From Bacteroides fragilis (lineage in GTDB: Bacteria; Bacteroidota; Bacteroidia; Bacteroidales; DTGW01), in contig CAMDBI010000031.1 in the NCBI GenBank assembly GCA_945889005.1, forward strand, positions 1-36,023: 36,023 bases of DNA, in the 5' to 3' direction. This document shows positions 6,215 to 15,678 of this stretch, piece by piece (the first letter of the stretch is position 1; the number at the start of each line of letters is the position of its first letter). The translations under genes and the position numbers were made by a program. The notes under the pieces were generated by a model. It was not told the origin of the DNA. It made no database searches and saw only the letters and a list, made by a program, of their open reading frames with translations.

Positions 6215-7960
6215 CTATACTTGTTCTTTTATTCCTAGTAAATCTTTCATTTTTTGGAGCAATACTTCGATCTGAAAAGGTTTACTAATGTAATCGTTCA
6301 TGCCTGCAGCCAAACATTTTTCTTTGTCGCCCGAAAGAGCATTGGCTGTGATAGCAATAATCGGTATATGAGAATTTGATGAGGCTTCAATTTCGCGAAT
6401 TTTTTTTGTTGCTGTAATACCATCCATTACTGGCATTTGAATGTCCATTAATACAATGTCATATTTGGTATTGCCAAAGCGATCGAGAGCTTCCTTGCCA
6501 TTGTTGGCAATATCTATATTGCCAACAATTTTCTTTAAACTTAAAACTACAATTTTCTGATTGATCAAATTGTCTTCAACCAACAAAACATTTGCATTTT
6601 TTAGATCGGGTAGGTTTGAGGGCATGTTGACTGTACCTTTCTCTATATTGGCAGTTCGCTCTTCGGCCACTTTCTTAAATCCAAGTTTAAATTCCAAAAC
6701 AGCCAATTCTTCTGTGTTGCGATTGAAATATAAAGTTGAATTGTACATTTCAAGTATTTTCTTAGAAATGGTGAGATCAAAATTACTTTGTTCTGATGAA
6801 AATAAAGTTTCAATATTGTCGTCTATTTCTTTTCGATCGTTCAATGCCAATTCTTTGTTGAGATTGATACTAAATGAAATTGAAAATAATAAATCGATGG
6901 TATTGTAGGTCTCTTTTATTGTTTTTATATCAACTTGAACTTCCTTGGTTTTTGTATTACGTATTTTAAATATGTTCTCAAGTATATTTAAGCATATTTG
7001 TTTTATACGAATTGGATCATCGACTACATTAATTGGGATGTTGGGCCCCTTGTCGAAAGTCAACACCGGCACTATCTCCGGATGTTGGTAAGTAAAAATC
7101 CGCAAGGTGCTATTGATATTCGATAGTAATTCGATATTAATTTTGTTTATTTTTTCATTAACTACCACGTTTGAAATTTTGGCAATACTGTTAACTACAT
7201 TTACCATATTGTTGGTCGATGCAATTACCGATTCGACCAAGTCTTTTTGATTTTCGTCTAATTTTGTATTGCTAAGTAAATCGCCTAGAACCATTATGTT
7301 ATTTAATGGTGTTCTTATTTGGTGCGATAGTTTTGAAATAAACTCATCTTTAGTATTTATTTTGTTTTCAAGATCTTTAAGCTCTACATCTTTTTTCGAA
7401 ATATTTTCGTTTTGATAATACAAGTATAAATACAATAAAAGAAACAGTGTAGCAAGAAAGAAAAAAGAATAGATAACAAAAGATATTGAATGGCCTTTAA
7501 TGTCAAATACTTGATCGTATATAATCATAAATGTTGAACATATTGCGAAAGAAATAATTGAAAATTGAATCGATTTGCGTAATCCTGAAGCCAAATAAAC
7601 TAATATAGGATATGATAAAAATAATAATAAGAAAACAAAGAGGTTTTGACCAGAAAAATAAGTTATTATTTGAAAAAAAATAATTGAGGAGAATAAAACT
7701 ACTTCTGATATTTTTTTATTATGGTACTTGTTTAATGCAATTATCGATGTGATTAATGAAAATATAGCTACAGCATAAAGTGGTATTAGGTTAAAAACGT
7801 GCTCTGCTAATGTAATGAAATGTAAAATACCCATTAATGATAATACAATAAACATCAATGCTATTAAATTGCTTGAAACAATTCTTGCCTTTTCAATTCC
7901 TGAAATAGGTGTTTTGAAATTAAACCCCAATATGTTAAATGTCTTCTCTCTGATGGTCAT
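6215..7960 (-). CDS. Hybrid histidine kinase with degenerate ATPase domain
   Basis: This 581-aa protein has about six membrane segments in residues 30-182, a HisKA domain with SHQIRTPLNNI (phospho-acceptor H213), a HATPase-like region (about 280-430) and a C-terminal receiver (456-575; E462, D463, D506, T538, K560). The N-box-like DPIRIKQICLNILENI is partly kept, but the usual DxGxG and GxGLGL ATP-lid glycine motifs are absent; the corresponding stretch reads FSINLNKEL and later FDLTISKKIL. It may therefore be a pseudokinase acting as a phosphotransfer scaffold or phosphatase, with H213 and D506 intact. recR and a single receiver protein follow on the same strand. Confidence 0.88.
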   Translation of the reverse strand: MTIREKTFNILGFNFKTPISGIEKARIVSSNLIALMFIVLSLMGILHFITLAEHVFNLIPLYAVAIFSLITSIIALNKYHNKKISEVVLFSSIIFFQIITYFSGQNLFVFLLLFLSYPILVYLASGLRKSIQFSIISFAICSTFMIIYDQVFDIKGHSISFVIYSFFFLATLFLLLYLYLYYQNENISKKDVELKDLENKINTKDEFISKLSHQIRTPLNNIMVLGDLLSNTKLDENQKDLVESVIASTNNMVNVVNSIAKISNVVVNEKINKINIELLSNINSTLRIFTYQHPEIVPVLTFDKGPNIPINVVDDPIRIKQICLNILENIFKIRNTKTKEVQVDIKTIKETYNTIDLLFSISFSINLNKELALNDRKEIDDNIETLFSSEQSNFDLTISKKILEMYNSTLYFNRNTEELAVLEFKLGFKKVAEERTANIEKGTVNMPSNLPDLKNANVLLVEDNLINQKIVVLSLKKIVGNIDIANNGKEALDRFGNTKYDIVLMDIQMPVMDGITATKKIREIEASSNSHIPIIAITANALSGDKEKCLAAGMNDYISKPFQIEVLLQKMKDLLGIKEQV

Positions 7961-8008
7961 ATTTGATTCTGATTATTTTACTAAAGTATTACAAAATACT
8001 ATAAAATT

Positions 8009-8039
8009 CAAATTTATATTTTCTTTTAATTGCTACAAA
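8009..8039 (-). promoter_or_regulatory. Bacteroidota-type promoter for the hybrid kinase gene
   Basis: Reading the minus strand, TTTG (8036-8039) is separated by 19 bp from TAAATTTG (8009-8016), a full match to the Bacteroidota -33 TTTG / -7 TAnnTTTG pattern. The -7 element lies about 50 bp upstream of the kinase start at 7960. Confidence 0.6.
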
Positions 8040-8117
8040 TTGATTCATCTTTTTTTGTAATTTAGCTTATTCTGTAAATATAATAATAAGTAAATTAACC
8101 AATTAATAATCAGATTT

Positions 8118-9005
8118 ATGAAGAAGGTATTGTTGTCCGTTTTGAATGTATTCATTGCATTATGTGTCGTAGCTCAAGAATATGTGCCTACACCTGCCGA
8201 TATTGAACACTTTTATAAAACAAAAACACTTATTGTAAAAGAAAAAAATCCAATATGTGATTATAATCTTGCATTATCTGAGGTTATAGCAAAAGAATGG
8301 AAAATTACTCCCTACGAATTTATTGAGTTGAAAGATTTTGAAGAAAAAAGAATGGATCCGCAATATTCTTTTTTATTTCTAAATCAGGTTCGATTCGATT
8401 TGGACAAAACAAAAGCGGTTTTTAATTTTATAAGTCTATTGTTGGGTGGAAACGAAACGGTTATTGGAAATATGCCCGATTTGTGCTCTGTTCCTTTATC
8501 GTATCGCGATGTTGACGAAGAAAGCTATAGTTATAAATTGCCTGTACTGCTTCGTTTTATTCAAAATCATGTTGAACTTATTACTAAAAATCCGGATTTA
8601 ATTTCTCGTAATATTTTCAAACTCTATAACGACAGCATGGGCGATATACGAAAAAAAACATTGTACATAATTCAGTCTGAATTGGCCAAGGACTGCAATT
8701 CTGAGTCTAAGCTCAAAGCTATTTATCCGTATAAATTTAAGATTACAACGAAAGAAGAAATTGCTTCAATTATTGAAAAACGCGACGAAAGTGCTGTATT
8801 TCTTCATAAAGTTGGTCCTGAAGGTACAAAATTTCGTAGTCGTTGCTACAAAATTGTAATTGGAGCTGCCGATGCCAAATTTTATTATTTCGATTTTCAC
8901 GATATAGACGAAGCAAAGAAAAAACCCGATGGTATGATGGCCTCCGATTTTAAGGCAATCGCTAAAATGTGTGCAAAAATGGATAAAAAAGATGCGAAGA
9001 AATAA
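8118..9005 (+). CDS. Secreted protein of unknown function, 295 aa
   Basis: An N-terminal signal peptide (residues 1 to about 20, MKKVLLSVLNVFIALCVVAQ) indicates export, most likely to the periplasm; there is no lipobox. The mature part is mixed alpha/beta and charged, with four cysteines after the signal (in NPICD, PDLCS, KDCNS and SRCYK) plus one near the C-terminus (KMCAK). It ends in a Lys-rich tail. I do not recognise the family. The gene is monocistronic or runs into trxB 91 bp downstream. Confidence 0.75.
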   Translation: MKKVLLSVLNVFIALCVVAQEYVPTPADIEHFYKTKTLIVKEKNPICDYNLALSEVIAKEWKITPYEFIELKDFEEKRMDPQYSFLFLNQVRFDLDKTKAVFNFISLLLGGNETVIGNMPDLCSVPLSYRDVDEESYSYKLPVLLRFIQNHVELITKNPDLISRNIFKLYNDSMGDIRKKTLYIIQSELAKDCNSESKLKAIYPYKFKITTKEEIASIIEKRDESAVFLHKVGPEGTKFRSRCYKIVIGAADAKFYYFDFHDIDEAKKKPDGMMASDFKAIAKMCAKMDKKDAKK

Positions 9006-9096
9006 ACTTCTTTTTCGAAAAAATGTTTGTGAAGTTTAATTTTAATAAATTGATATTTTCCGGAAAATCTATTATTGATATAAAAAAAATAAAAAA

Positions 9097-10092
9097 ATGA
9101 GTTTTTTTAATACTATTAATCCAAGCAGCCAAACTCCCTCTGCAGTTGTTGTTGGAGAAGCCGAAAAAGTTAAATGTTTAATTATTGGTTCAGGGCCAGC
9201 CGGATATACTGCTGCTATATATGCCGCAAGAGCCAATCTTAATCCGGTTATGTACGAGGGTTTGCAGCCAGGGGGACAGTTAACAACAACTACTGAAGTC
9301 GAAAACTTTCCCGGGTATCACGAAGGTGTAACAGGACCTGAAATGATGGAAGACCTCAAAAAACAAGCGCTTCGCTTTAAAACCGATGTGCGTTTTGGAT
9401 TGGCTACATCGGTCGATTTATCGAAACGTCCGTTTAAAGTAATTGTCGATGACAATAAGCTTATCGAAGCTCAATCGCTTATTATTGCTACAGGAGCTAC
9501 TGCTAAATACCTTGGACTCGAATCTGAAGAAAAATTTAAAGGTTCGGGTGTTTCGGCTTGTGCAACTTGCGATGGCTTTTTTTATAAAGGTCAAGTGGTT
9601 GCTGTAGTTGGAGGGGGCGATACCGCCTGTGAGGAAGCGCTTTATTTGTCGGGTTTATGTAAAAAGGTATATCTTATAGTTCGTAAGGATTATCTTCGAG
9701 CATCAAAGGTTATGCAACATAGAGCAACCAATACTCCCAATGTTGAGGTTTTATTTGAGCATACAACTCAAGAAATTGTTGGCGATATGAGTGGCGTGAA
9801 TGGTGCTATTTTGAAAAATAATAATGGCGAAACTGTTAAAATCGATATAACAGGTTTTTTTGTTGCTATTGGACACCAACCCAACACAGAAATTTTTAAA
9901 GGTCAGTTGGAATTAGACGAAACCGGGTATATTGTTACCATAGGGAAGACTAGTAAAACCAGTGTAGATGGTGTTTTTGCTTGTGGCGATGTTCAAGATC
10001 CAACTTATCGTCAGGCTATTACTGCTGCAGGTTCTGGTTGTATGGCAGCTATCGATGCCGAAAGGTTTTTGGGAGAACAGGCAGCTCATTAA
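9097..10092 (+). CDS. trxB: Thioredoxin-disulfide reductase
   Basis: TrxB is the cytoplasmic FAD/NADPH enzyme that reduces thioredoxin. The FAD-binding GSGPAG lies at 31-36, the redox pair C155-A-T-C158 in ACATCDG, the NADPH-binding GGGDTA at 172-177, and the second FAD motif near the end (GVFACGDVQD). At 331 aa it has roughly 20 extra N-terminal residues before the first beta strand compared with the usual start; no better internal start is visible. A perfect palindromic terminator follows. Confidence 0.96.
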   Translation: MSFFNTINPSSQTPSAVVVGEAEKVKCLIIGSGPAGYTAAIYAARANLNPVMYEGLQPGGQLTTTTEVENFPGYHEGVTGPEMMEDLKKQALRFKTDVRFGLATSVDLSKRPFKVIVDDNKLIEAQSLIIATGATAKYLGLESEEKFKGSGVSACATCDGFFYKGQVVAVVGGGDTACEEALYLSGLCKKVYLIVRKDYLRASKVMQHRATNTPNVEVLFEHTTQEIVGDMSGVNGAILKNNNGETVKIDITGFFVAIGHQPNTEIFKGQLELDETGYIVTIGKTSKTSVDGVFACGDVQDPTYRQAITAAGSGCMAAIDAERFLGEQAAH

Positions 10093-10100
10093 TTGATAAC

Positions 10101-10142
10101 ATAAAACAAAAAAGTCCGCAATTGCGGACTTTTTTGTTTTAT
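10101..10142. terminator. Perfect 42-bp bidirectional terminator
   Basis: Positions 10101-10121 are the exact reverse complement of 10122-10142. The G+C core AGTCCGCAA/TTGCGGACT is flanked by A and T runs on both sides, giving a T tract on either strand. It serves trxB (plus) and the convergent SiaC-like gene (minus). Confidence 0.93.
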
Positions 10143-10169
10143 GTTGGATTGATAATAAACTTCTTTCAA

Positions 10170-10550
10170 TTAGAAAGAAATAAACTCGAAAGGAATTCTT
10201 AAGGTGTTCGAAAAGTGTTCGCCTAATTCTTGTACAGCTTCATCGTCGCTTTCGAAATGCCATTGAATGTTAATCTTCTTGTTACTAATATTGTAGTCTT
10301 TCATATTTCGTAAAAGTTCAAGCAAAGATTTAGAAGAACCGCTATTTATATACTCGAGTTTAATGATAAAGTTTGTAACTTCTTTTGGTTGTTTAAAATA
10401 ATCTTGCAACCATTGCGACAATGGTCTGTAAAAACTAGATGGATTTTCTGGAATAGAACGCCCATCTATTCTCATTTCACCTGAAGATGCTGAGAAATTT
10501 ACGGTTGGGGTGTTTGCTGCTTTTTGTATTTGTAAGTCTTGCATATTCAT
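10170..10550 (-). CDS. SiaC-like (DUF1987) regulatory phosphoprotein, 126 aa
   Basis: The segment DGRSIPENPSSFYRPLSQWLQDYF (29-52) and the following EYINSGSSKSLLELL (66-80) match the DUF1987/SiaC family. In Pseudomonas, SiaC is a small cytoplasmic partner protein that is phosphorylated by SiaB, dephosphorylated by SiaA, and activates the diguanylate cyclase SiaD. The Ser cluster at 70-75 lies where the family's phosphosite is expected. None of SiaA, SiaB or SiaD is encoded nearby, so its partners are elsewhere or differ here. Met1 or Met3 could be the start. Confidence 0.85.
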   Translation of the reverse strand: MNMQDLQIQKAANTPTVNFSASSGEMRIDGRSIPENPSSFYRPLSQWLQDYFKQPKEVTNFIIKLEYINSGSSKSLLELLRNMKDYNISNKKINIQWHFESDDEAVQELGEHFSNTLRIPFEFISF

Positions 10551-10713
10551 TTTCCATTTATTATCTACAAAAATATAAAAATATTTTAAAAATTATAACA
10601 ATATATTAACTAAGTATATTTTTGTACATGAAAATGTTTTTTATGGTTTAAACATTTATTCTTCTTTGCTTGTTAACATGCGTATTAATTTATATTTTTA
10701 AATAAAAAATCTT

Positions 10714-12969
10714 ATGACTTTTGACATTGAAATGATACAAAAGCTCTATTCTTTGTTTCCCGAAAGAATAAATGTAGCTCGAAAAATATTAAATAGACCA
10801 TTAACCTTGACCGAAAAAATATTATATGCACATTTAGCAAATAATTTACCTGAAAATAAATTTTTGCGAGGAATAGATTATGTCGATTTTAATCCCGACA
10901 GGGTTGCTATGCAAGATGCAACAGCTCAAATGGCATTGTTGCAGTTTATGCAAGCTCAGCGTGCCAAAGTTGCTGTGCCTTCGACTGTACATTGCGACCA
11001 TCTTATAATAGCTAAAGATGGAGCAAAGTCCGATTTGGATTCGGCAAATATTACCAATAAAGAAGTATACGACTTTTTGTCGTCTGTTTCTAATAAATAT
11101 GGAATTGGTTTTTGGAAACCCGGTGCAGGAATTATTCACCAAGTAATTCTAGAAAATTATGCATTTCCGGGAGGAATGATGATTGGAACCGATTCACATA
11201 CAGTTAATGCTGGTGGGCTTGGTATGATTGCTATTGGGGTTGGTGGTGCCGATGCAGTAGATGTTATGGCCGGTATGCCTTGGGAACTCAAGTTTCCAAA
11301 ACTTATTGGAGTTAAATTAACTGGTAAAATGTCGGGTTGGGTTTCGGCAAAAGATGTAATACTCAAATTGGCAGGTATTTTAACTGTTAAAGGAGGTACC
11401 GGATGTATTGTTGAATATTTTGGTGAAGGAGCCAAGTCTATATCATGCACTGGCAAAGCTACAATTTGCAATATGGGCGCAGAAATTGGGGCTACTACTT
11501 CAATATTTGGATACGACCAAAAAATGTCTGATTATTTGAAAATGACCGGAAGGGCCGATGTTGCCAAACTAGCCGACAATATTAAAGAATTTCTTAATTC
11601 AGATATTGAAATCGATGCTAATCCCGAACAATATTTTGATCAAATAATTGAGATAGACTTGTCGAAACTCGAACCTTATATAAATGGTCCTTTTACACCC
11701 GATAAGGCTTGGCCATTGTCCGAATTTGCTAAGGCTGTAAAGGACAATAACTATCCACCTCAAATGATGGTTGGTCTTATTGGTTCTTGTACCAATTCGT
11801 CGTACGAAGATATAACGCGCGCTGCTTCATTGGCCGAACAAGCTGTAAAGAAAAATTTGAAAGTAAAAGCTGAATATACTATTACACCGGGTTCAGAGCT
11901 GGTCAGATATACAATTGAGCGAGATGGTTTGCTCGATACATTTCAGAAAATCGGTGGAGTGGTGCTTGCCAATGCCTGTGGACCTTGCATAGGTCAATGG
12001 AGTAGGGCAGGGGCCGATAAAAAGGAGCCAAATTCCATTGTTACTTCTTTTAACCGTAACTTTGCCAGTCGAAACGATGGAAACCCCTATACTTATGCTT
12101 TTGTTGCTTCGCCCGAAATGGTTACTGCGTTTTCAATCTCTGGAGATTTAACCTTTAATCCAATTACAGATTATTTGACAAACGAAAAGGGCGAAAAAGT
12201 TAAATTAGACGAGCCTCAAGGTCTTGAGCTTCCGGTAAAGGGTTTTGAAGTTAAAGATAATGGCTATGTTGAACCTGCTAAAGATGGCAGTAAGTTGCAA
12301 GTTTTAGTCGATCCAAAATCAGATCGTCTGCAATTGCTCGAATCTTTCGAAGCATGGAATGGTGTCGATTTGAAAGGTTTGAATTTGTTGGTAAAGGTGA
12401 AAGGGAAATGTACTACTGACCATATTTCGATGGCTGGTACATGGCTCAAATATAGAGGTCATCTTGAAAATATTTCTAACAATCTCCTTATTGGTTCGAC
12501 CAATGCTTTTAACAACGAAATTAATAAAGTTAAAAATCAGTTAATCGGAACTTACGGTGCAATACCCGAAGCTGCAAAGTCATATAAAAATGCGGGCTTG
12601 GGTTCAATCGTAATTGGCGACGAAAACTATGGCGAAGGTTCTTCGCGTGAACATGCTGCTATGGAACCTCGTTTTTTAAATGTGAAAGCGGTGCTTGTTA
12701 AATCTTTTGCGCGTATTCACGAAACAAACCTCAAAAAACAAGGCATATTGGCTCTCACTTTTGCCGATAAAGCAGACTACGAAAAGGTTAAAGAGGACGA
12801 TACATTTGATGTGATTGGTTTGACCAGCTTTAAAGAAGGTGTGCCTTTTGATGTTGTTCTGAACCATGCCGATGGTACAAAAGATATTATAAAAGCAAAT
12901 CAGTCGTACAATGTAAACCAGTTTGAATGGTTTAAAGCGGGAGCTGCATTGAATTTGATGAAAGGCTAA
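10714..12969 (+). CDS. acn: Aconitate hydratase, mitochondrial type
   Basis: Converts citrate to isocitrate in the TCA cycle. The [4Fe-4S] ligands C359 (GSCTNSS), C422 and C425 (ACGPC) are intact. Substrate-binding motifs include GTDSHT (158-163) and the C-terminal swivel domain with [15 protein letters not shown]. The 751-aa length and sequence fit the mitochondrial-type aconitase common in Bacteroidota rather than the longer AcnA or AcnB of enterobacteria. It stands alone on the plus strand. A -7-like TATTTTTG occurs at 10617-10624, without a clear -33 box. Confidence 0.95.
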   Translation: MTFDIEMIQKLYSLFPERINVARKILNRPLTLTEKILYAHLANNLPENKFLRGIDYVDFNPDRVAMQDATAQMALLQFMQAQRAKVAVPSTVHCDHLIIAKDGAKSDLDSANITNKEVYDFLSSVSNKYGIGFWKPGAGIIHQVILENYAFPGGMMIGTDSHTVNAGGLGMIAIGVGGADAVDVMAGMPWELKFPKLIGVKLTGKMSGWVSAKDVILKLAGILTVKGGTGCIVEYFGEGAKSISCTGKATICNMGAEIGATTSIFGYDQKMSDYLKMTGRADVAKLADNIKEFLNSDIEIDANPEQYFDQIIEIDLSKLEPYINGPFTPDKAWPLSEFAKAVKDNNYPPQMMVGLIGSCTNSSYEDITRAASLAEQAVKKNLKVKAEYTITPGSELVRYTIERDGLLDTFQKIGGVVLANACGPCIGQWSRAGADKKEPNSIVTSFNRNFASRNDGNPYTYAFVASPEMVTAFSISGDLTFNPITDYLTNEKGEKVKLDEPQGLELPVKGFEVKDNGYVEPAKDGSKLQVLVDPKSDRLQLLESFEAWNGVDLKGLNLLVKVKGKCTTDHISMAGTWLKYRGHLENISNNLLIGSTNAFNNEINKVKNQLIGTYGAIPEAAKSYKNAGLGSIVIGDENYGEGSSREHAAMEPRFLNVKAVLVKSFARIHETNLKKQGILALTFADKADYEKVKEDDTFDVIGLTSFKEGVPFDVVLNHADGTKDIIKANQSYNVNQFEWFKAGAALNLMKG

Positions 12970-12970
12970 A

Positions 12971-13081
12971 ATTAGGGCTTCTCTAAAAACTCGATTTTTT
13001 GAGGCGAGCAAGTTTTTAAAAACCGGAGTTTGCTGTTGTAAATGTGTTACAGCGTAGCTAAAAAGCAGTTTTTCGAGATGC
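12971..13081. repeat. Large imperfect inverted repeat after aconitase
   Basis: The left arm (about 12978-13003, CTTCTCTAAAAACTCGATTT) matches the reverse complement of the right arm (about 13057-13081, ending GCAGTTTTTCGAGATGC) with scattered mismatches. A further palindrome GTTTTTAAAAAC lies at 13012-13023. It sits between convergent acn and the TonB-like gene. A dispersed REP/MITE-type element or structured convergent terminator is likely; I recall related sequences in other Bacteroidota. Confidence 0.45.
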
Positions 13082-13084
13082 ACA

Positions 13085-13828
13085 TTATTTGCCAGAAAAT
13101 ATAATCGGGATGTGAATAATAACTTTCACATTCCGATTTTCGGTTGTGCCTGGTATCCATTTGGGCATACTACGTATTACGTGCACCACAGCAGAGTCTA
13201 CTTGAGGGTGTATGCCTTTTTTAATTTCGGTATTACAAACATTGCCTTCTTCGTCGATACAAAATGCAACTACAACCATACCGATATTGTTTTTCAAAAT
13301 TTCATCGCCGGGGTTCTTTATTTTTGTTGCTATATATCTGTAAAGTGCGGCTTTACCATCGGGAAACTGAGGCATTACCTCAGCCTTATGAAATGATCGA
13401 GTTATGAACGTGTCTGATTTATGCTTGGTTAGCAGCGATTGGCTTGAATCATTGCCAGTTATTTGTTTTTGTTGGGGCTCATCTTCTTTTTCTGAAAAAA
13501 GTGAATCAATTTTTGTGCTATCGCTAACTTTAAATGTGGTATGTTGGTTCTCAACTTCTTCGTTGATTTGAAGGGGTAGTTCTTGTTCAATTTTTATTAA
13601 AGTATCGAGGCTATAATACTCAATATCGACATAATCAATATTTTTAAACTCATTTAATTGACTAAATTGTTCATATAACGAGAATAATAAAAAAAATAGT
13701 AAGCTTATGCCATTTATTAATAAAACGCTAAAGAAAAGAGTTCTGAAATACTTTTTTCTTAAGTCAAAAGCACCATATTGTTTTTCTCTATTTCTGAAAA
13801 TAATATCATCGAGTTTGCGATAGGGCAT
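13085..13828 (-). CDS. TonB C-terminal domain protein, 247 aa
   Basis: An N-terminal cytoplasmic stretch (KLDDIIFRNREKQYGAFDLRKKYFR) resembles the start of Bacteroidota TonB/gliding-type energy transducers and precedes one membrane segment (about 31-51). A charged periplasmic linker (about 55-145) leads to a TonB C-terminal domain (about 150-247) with MPQFPDGKAALYRYIA, DEEGNV and MPKWIPGTTENRNVKV. It probably spans the periplasm to energise outer-membrane receptors or acts in a related system. It starts 48 bp after the peptidase gene stop, so they may share a transcript. Confidence 0.88.
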   Translation of the reverse strand: MPYRKLDDIIFRNREKQYGAFDLRKKYFRTLFFSVLLINGISLLFFLLFSLYEQFSQLNEFKNIDYVDIEYYSLDTLIKIEQELPLQINEEVENQHTTFKVSDSTKIDSLFSEKEDEPQQKQITGNDSSQSLLTKHKSDTFITRSFHKAEVMPQFPDGKAALYRYIATKIKNPGDEILKNNIGMVVVAFCIDEEGNVCNTEIKKGIHPQVDSAVVHVIRSMPKWIPGTTENRNVKVIIHIPIIFSGK

Positions 13829-13876
13829 TTAATAATCTGTGTTCCGGTTTTAATTCAAAGGTACGATGAAATTCGA

Positions 13877-15571
13877 CTATTTTACAAATTGTAGCGCATA
13901 GTATTTAGAAGTAAGTTTTTCGCCTGTTGCTCGTTCAATCATTACATTCCATTCGAGCAATGCTCCGGGTTTGAATACTTTTTCTTTCAGGTATTCGCCA
14001 ACAGCAGGCATGTTGCTGTAACTTACCATGCTTTTTTCTTCAGTTTTCAGTATATTGGTGGTAATATAATAATGTAGTTGCGATGCAAGTAGTTCGCCAA
14101 GCAGGTAGTTGTGGTAATAGCAAGGCGATGTAGCAATGTGAATTTTCGATGCCCAATCGGGTGCATCGCGACCTTCGGGCTTTTTGATGAGTTGGTATAT
14201 TTCGACCAATTGCCACCAAAGAGCATTTAGGTCTTGGTCAGGATTGGCATACATGCTTTTTTCGAATCGGTACATGACCTGTACCCAACGGCTGAAAACC
14301 AATTGTTCTAATCGAAGCGATTTGTTGCAATCGTCGGCAATGGTGTTTTTTTCGGCTTCGCTTATGCCAGTATTGTCGGCAATCCATTGAGGGTTCGAAG
14401 CAAATCGACCGAAAAGCATCGCAATGGCTTCTGTTGTAAAAATATGGGCCGGATTTCTTAAGCTATAAGGTAGTGTTGTGTCTATATACTTGTCGTAGGC
14501 AGCGTGTCCAAACTCGTGAAGCATCGTATTCATCCATTGTTGATTCGATTTTACGTTGCACAACACACGTATGTCGCCACTGTTGTCGATATCGATGCAA
14601 AATGCATGTTGGTTTTTGCCTGTACGTTCATAAAGGTCGCTATTGGCTAAAATATCGTCGATACCTATTCCTATACCGTTATAAAAAGTTTTTGTAAGTT
14701 TTTCAATGTCTTGTTTTTCGTAATAGCTATCTAGTTTAACATTGTATATTTTTGGTGCTTCCTGAAAAAATCGATTTTGATAATGCCAAGGACGAAGTTC
14801 CGATTCTTTTATATTGAGGCGTTTGGCCAAATAAATGTCGATATCTTTTTTTTGATCGGCAAATGCTTCTCGTGTCAGATTGTCGAGTTCATCAAATATT
14901 CGCTCAATTTCAATGGGGTCTTGCTCACTAAACTGTAGGCTCATAGTGTGATAGTTGTCAAAGCCTAATGAATGAGCCAATTCGTTGCGTTTTTGGACCA
15001 ATGCCTTTATGTCGGAAGCAACTAACGAACCAATTTGTTTGTGTGCTAGCCAAGCTGTTTCTAGTTCTTTACTATTGCTCGAATTACTTAATATTTCTTC
15101 GATATCGTTGTCGCTAACTTTTTTACCATCGACATCGGCCCTGAAGTTCGAGTATTTTTTCTCAATGTCGGTTTGCATGGCTATTAGCTGATTGAGAAGA
15201 GCTGTATCGGCCTGACTGGAAAGAAAACTCAGGTATATTACATCGATTTGTCGTTTTTCAATGGAATCGTTAATAAGTCCCGATTCTTTAATATGCTTAA
15301 CCTTAGCAAATTCGGTACTATCTGAAAAAAACTTGGTCAATTCGACCTGAAGCTCTTGAGCAAGAGCATAAGCACTATCTTTTCCGGTTGTTGCGGCTTC
15401 CCACCATGCTAGGTTGGTGCGTTTGCTCAATGGAATTACTTTCGATTCGTAGTACGAAATATATTGCTTAAATTCTTTCTCCATTTCTTCTTTTTTTGAA
15501 CTACAACATATTATTGTTGCTGTTGTTAATATGATGAATGCTAGATTTAAATGTTTTTTCATAATTTTCAC
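13877..15571 (-). CDS. M2-type metallopeptidase lipoprotein
   Basis: The 564-aa protein has the zinc motif H352-E-F-G-H356 with a likely third ligand E381 (TEAIAML), as in gluzincins of the M2 (ACE-like peptidyl-dipeptidase) and M3 families. The overall sequence (YESKVIPLSKRTNLAWWEAATTGKD near the N-terminus) fits the bacterial M2-like group best. An N-terminal hydrophobic stretch ending in IICCSSKK (C22/C23) suggests a lipoprotein signal and a periplasmic or surface location. It likely trims peptides. Assignment between M2 and M3 is not settled. Confidence 0.82.
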   Translation of the reverse strand: MKIMKKHLNLAFIILTTATIICCSSKKEEMEKEFKQYISYYESKVIPLSKRTNLAWWEAATTGKDSAYALAQELQVELTKFFSDSTEFAKVKHIKESGLINDSIEKRQIDVIYLSFLSSQADTALLNQLIAMQTDIEKKYSNFRADVDGKKVSDNDIEEILSNSSNSKELETAWLAHKQIGSLVASDIKALVQKRNELAHSLGFDNYHTMSLQFSEQDPIEIERIFDELDNLTREAFADQKKDIDIYLAKRLNIKESELRPWHYQNRFFQEAPKIYNVKLDSYYEKQDIEKLTKTFYNGIGIGIDDILANSDLYERTGKNQHAFCIDIDNSGDIRVLCNVKSNQQWMNTMLHEFGHAAYDKYIDTTLPYSLRNPAHIFTTEAIAMLFGRFASNPQWIADNTGISEAEKNTIADDCNKSLRLEQLVFSRWVQVMYRFEKSMYANPDQDLNALWWQLVEIYQLIKKPEGRDAPDWASKIHIATSPCYYHNYLLGELLASQLHYYITTNILKTEEKSMVSYSNMPAVGEYLKEKVFKPGALLEWNVMIERATGEKLTSKYYALQFVK

Positions 15572-15643
15572 ATTTTCACATTTGTCATTTTTACATTTCG
15601 ACTTACTTCGACTGTGCCCAGCACGAGTCGCTCAGTGCATTGC

Positions 15644-15678
15644 ATTAGTAATTAGTCATCAGTAATTAGTCATTATTT
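15644..15678. repeat. Heptamer tandem array beside the proS stop
   Basis: Five 7-bp units of form ATTAGTM/ATCAGTA/ATTATTT start at 15644, 15651, 15658, 15665 and 15672. The last unit overlaps the proS stop codon. The same heptamers recur at 20683-20724 and 33825-33838, also touching stop codons of minus-strand genes. Confidence 0.7.
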
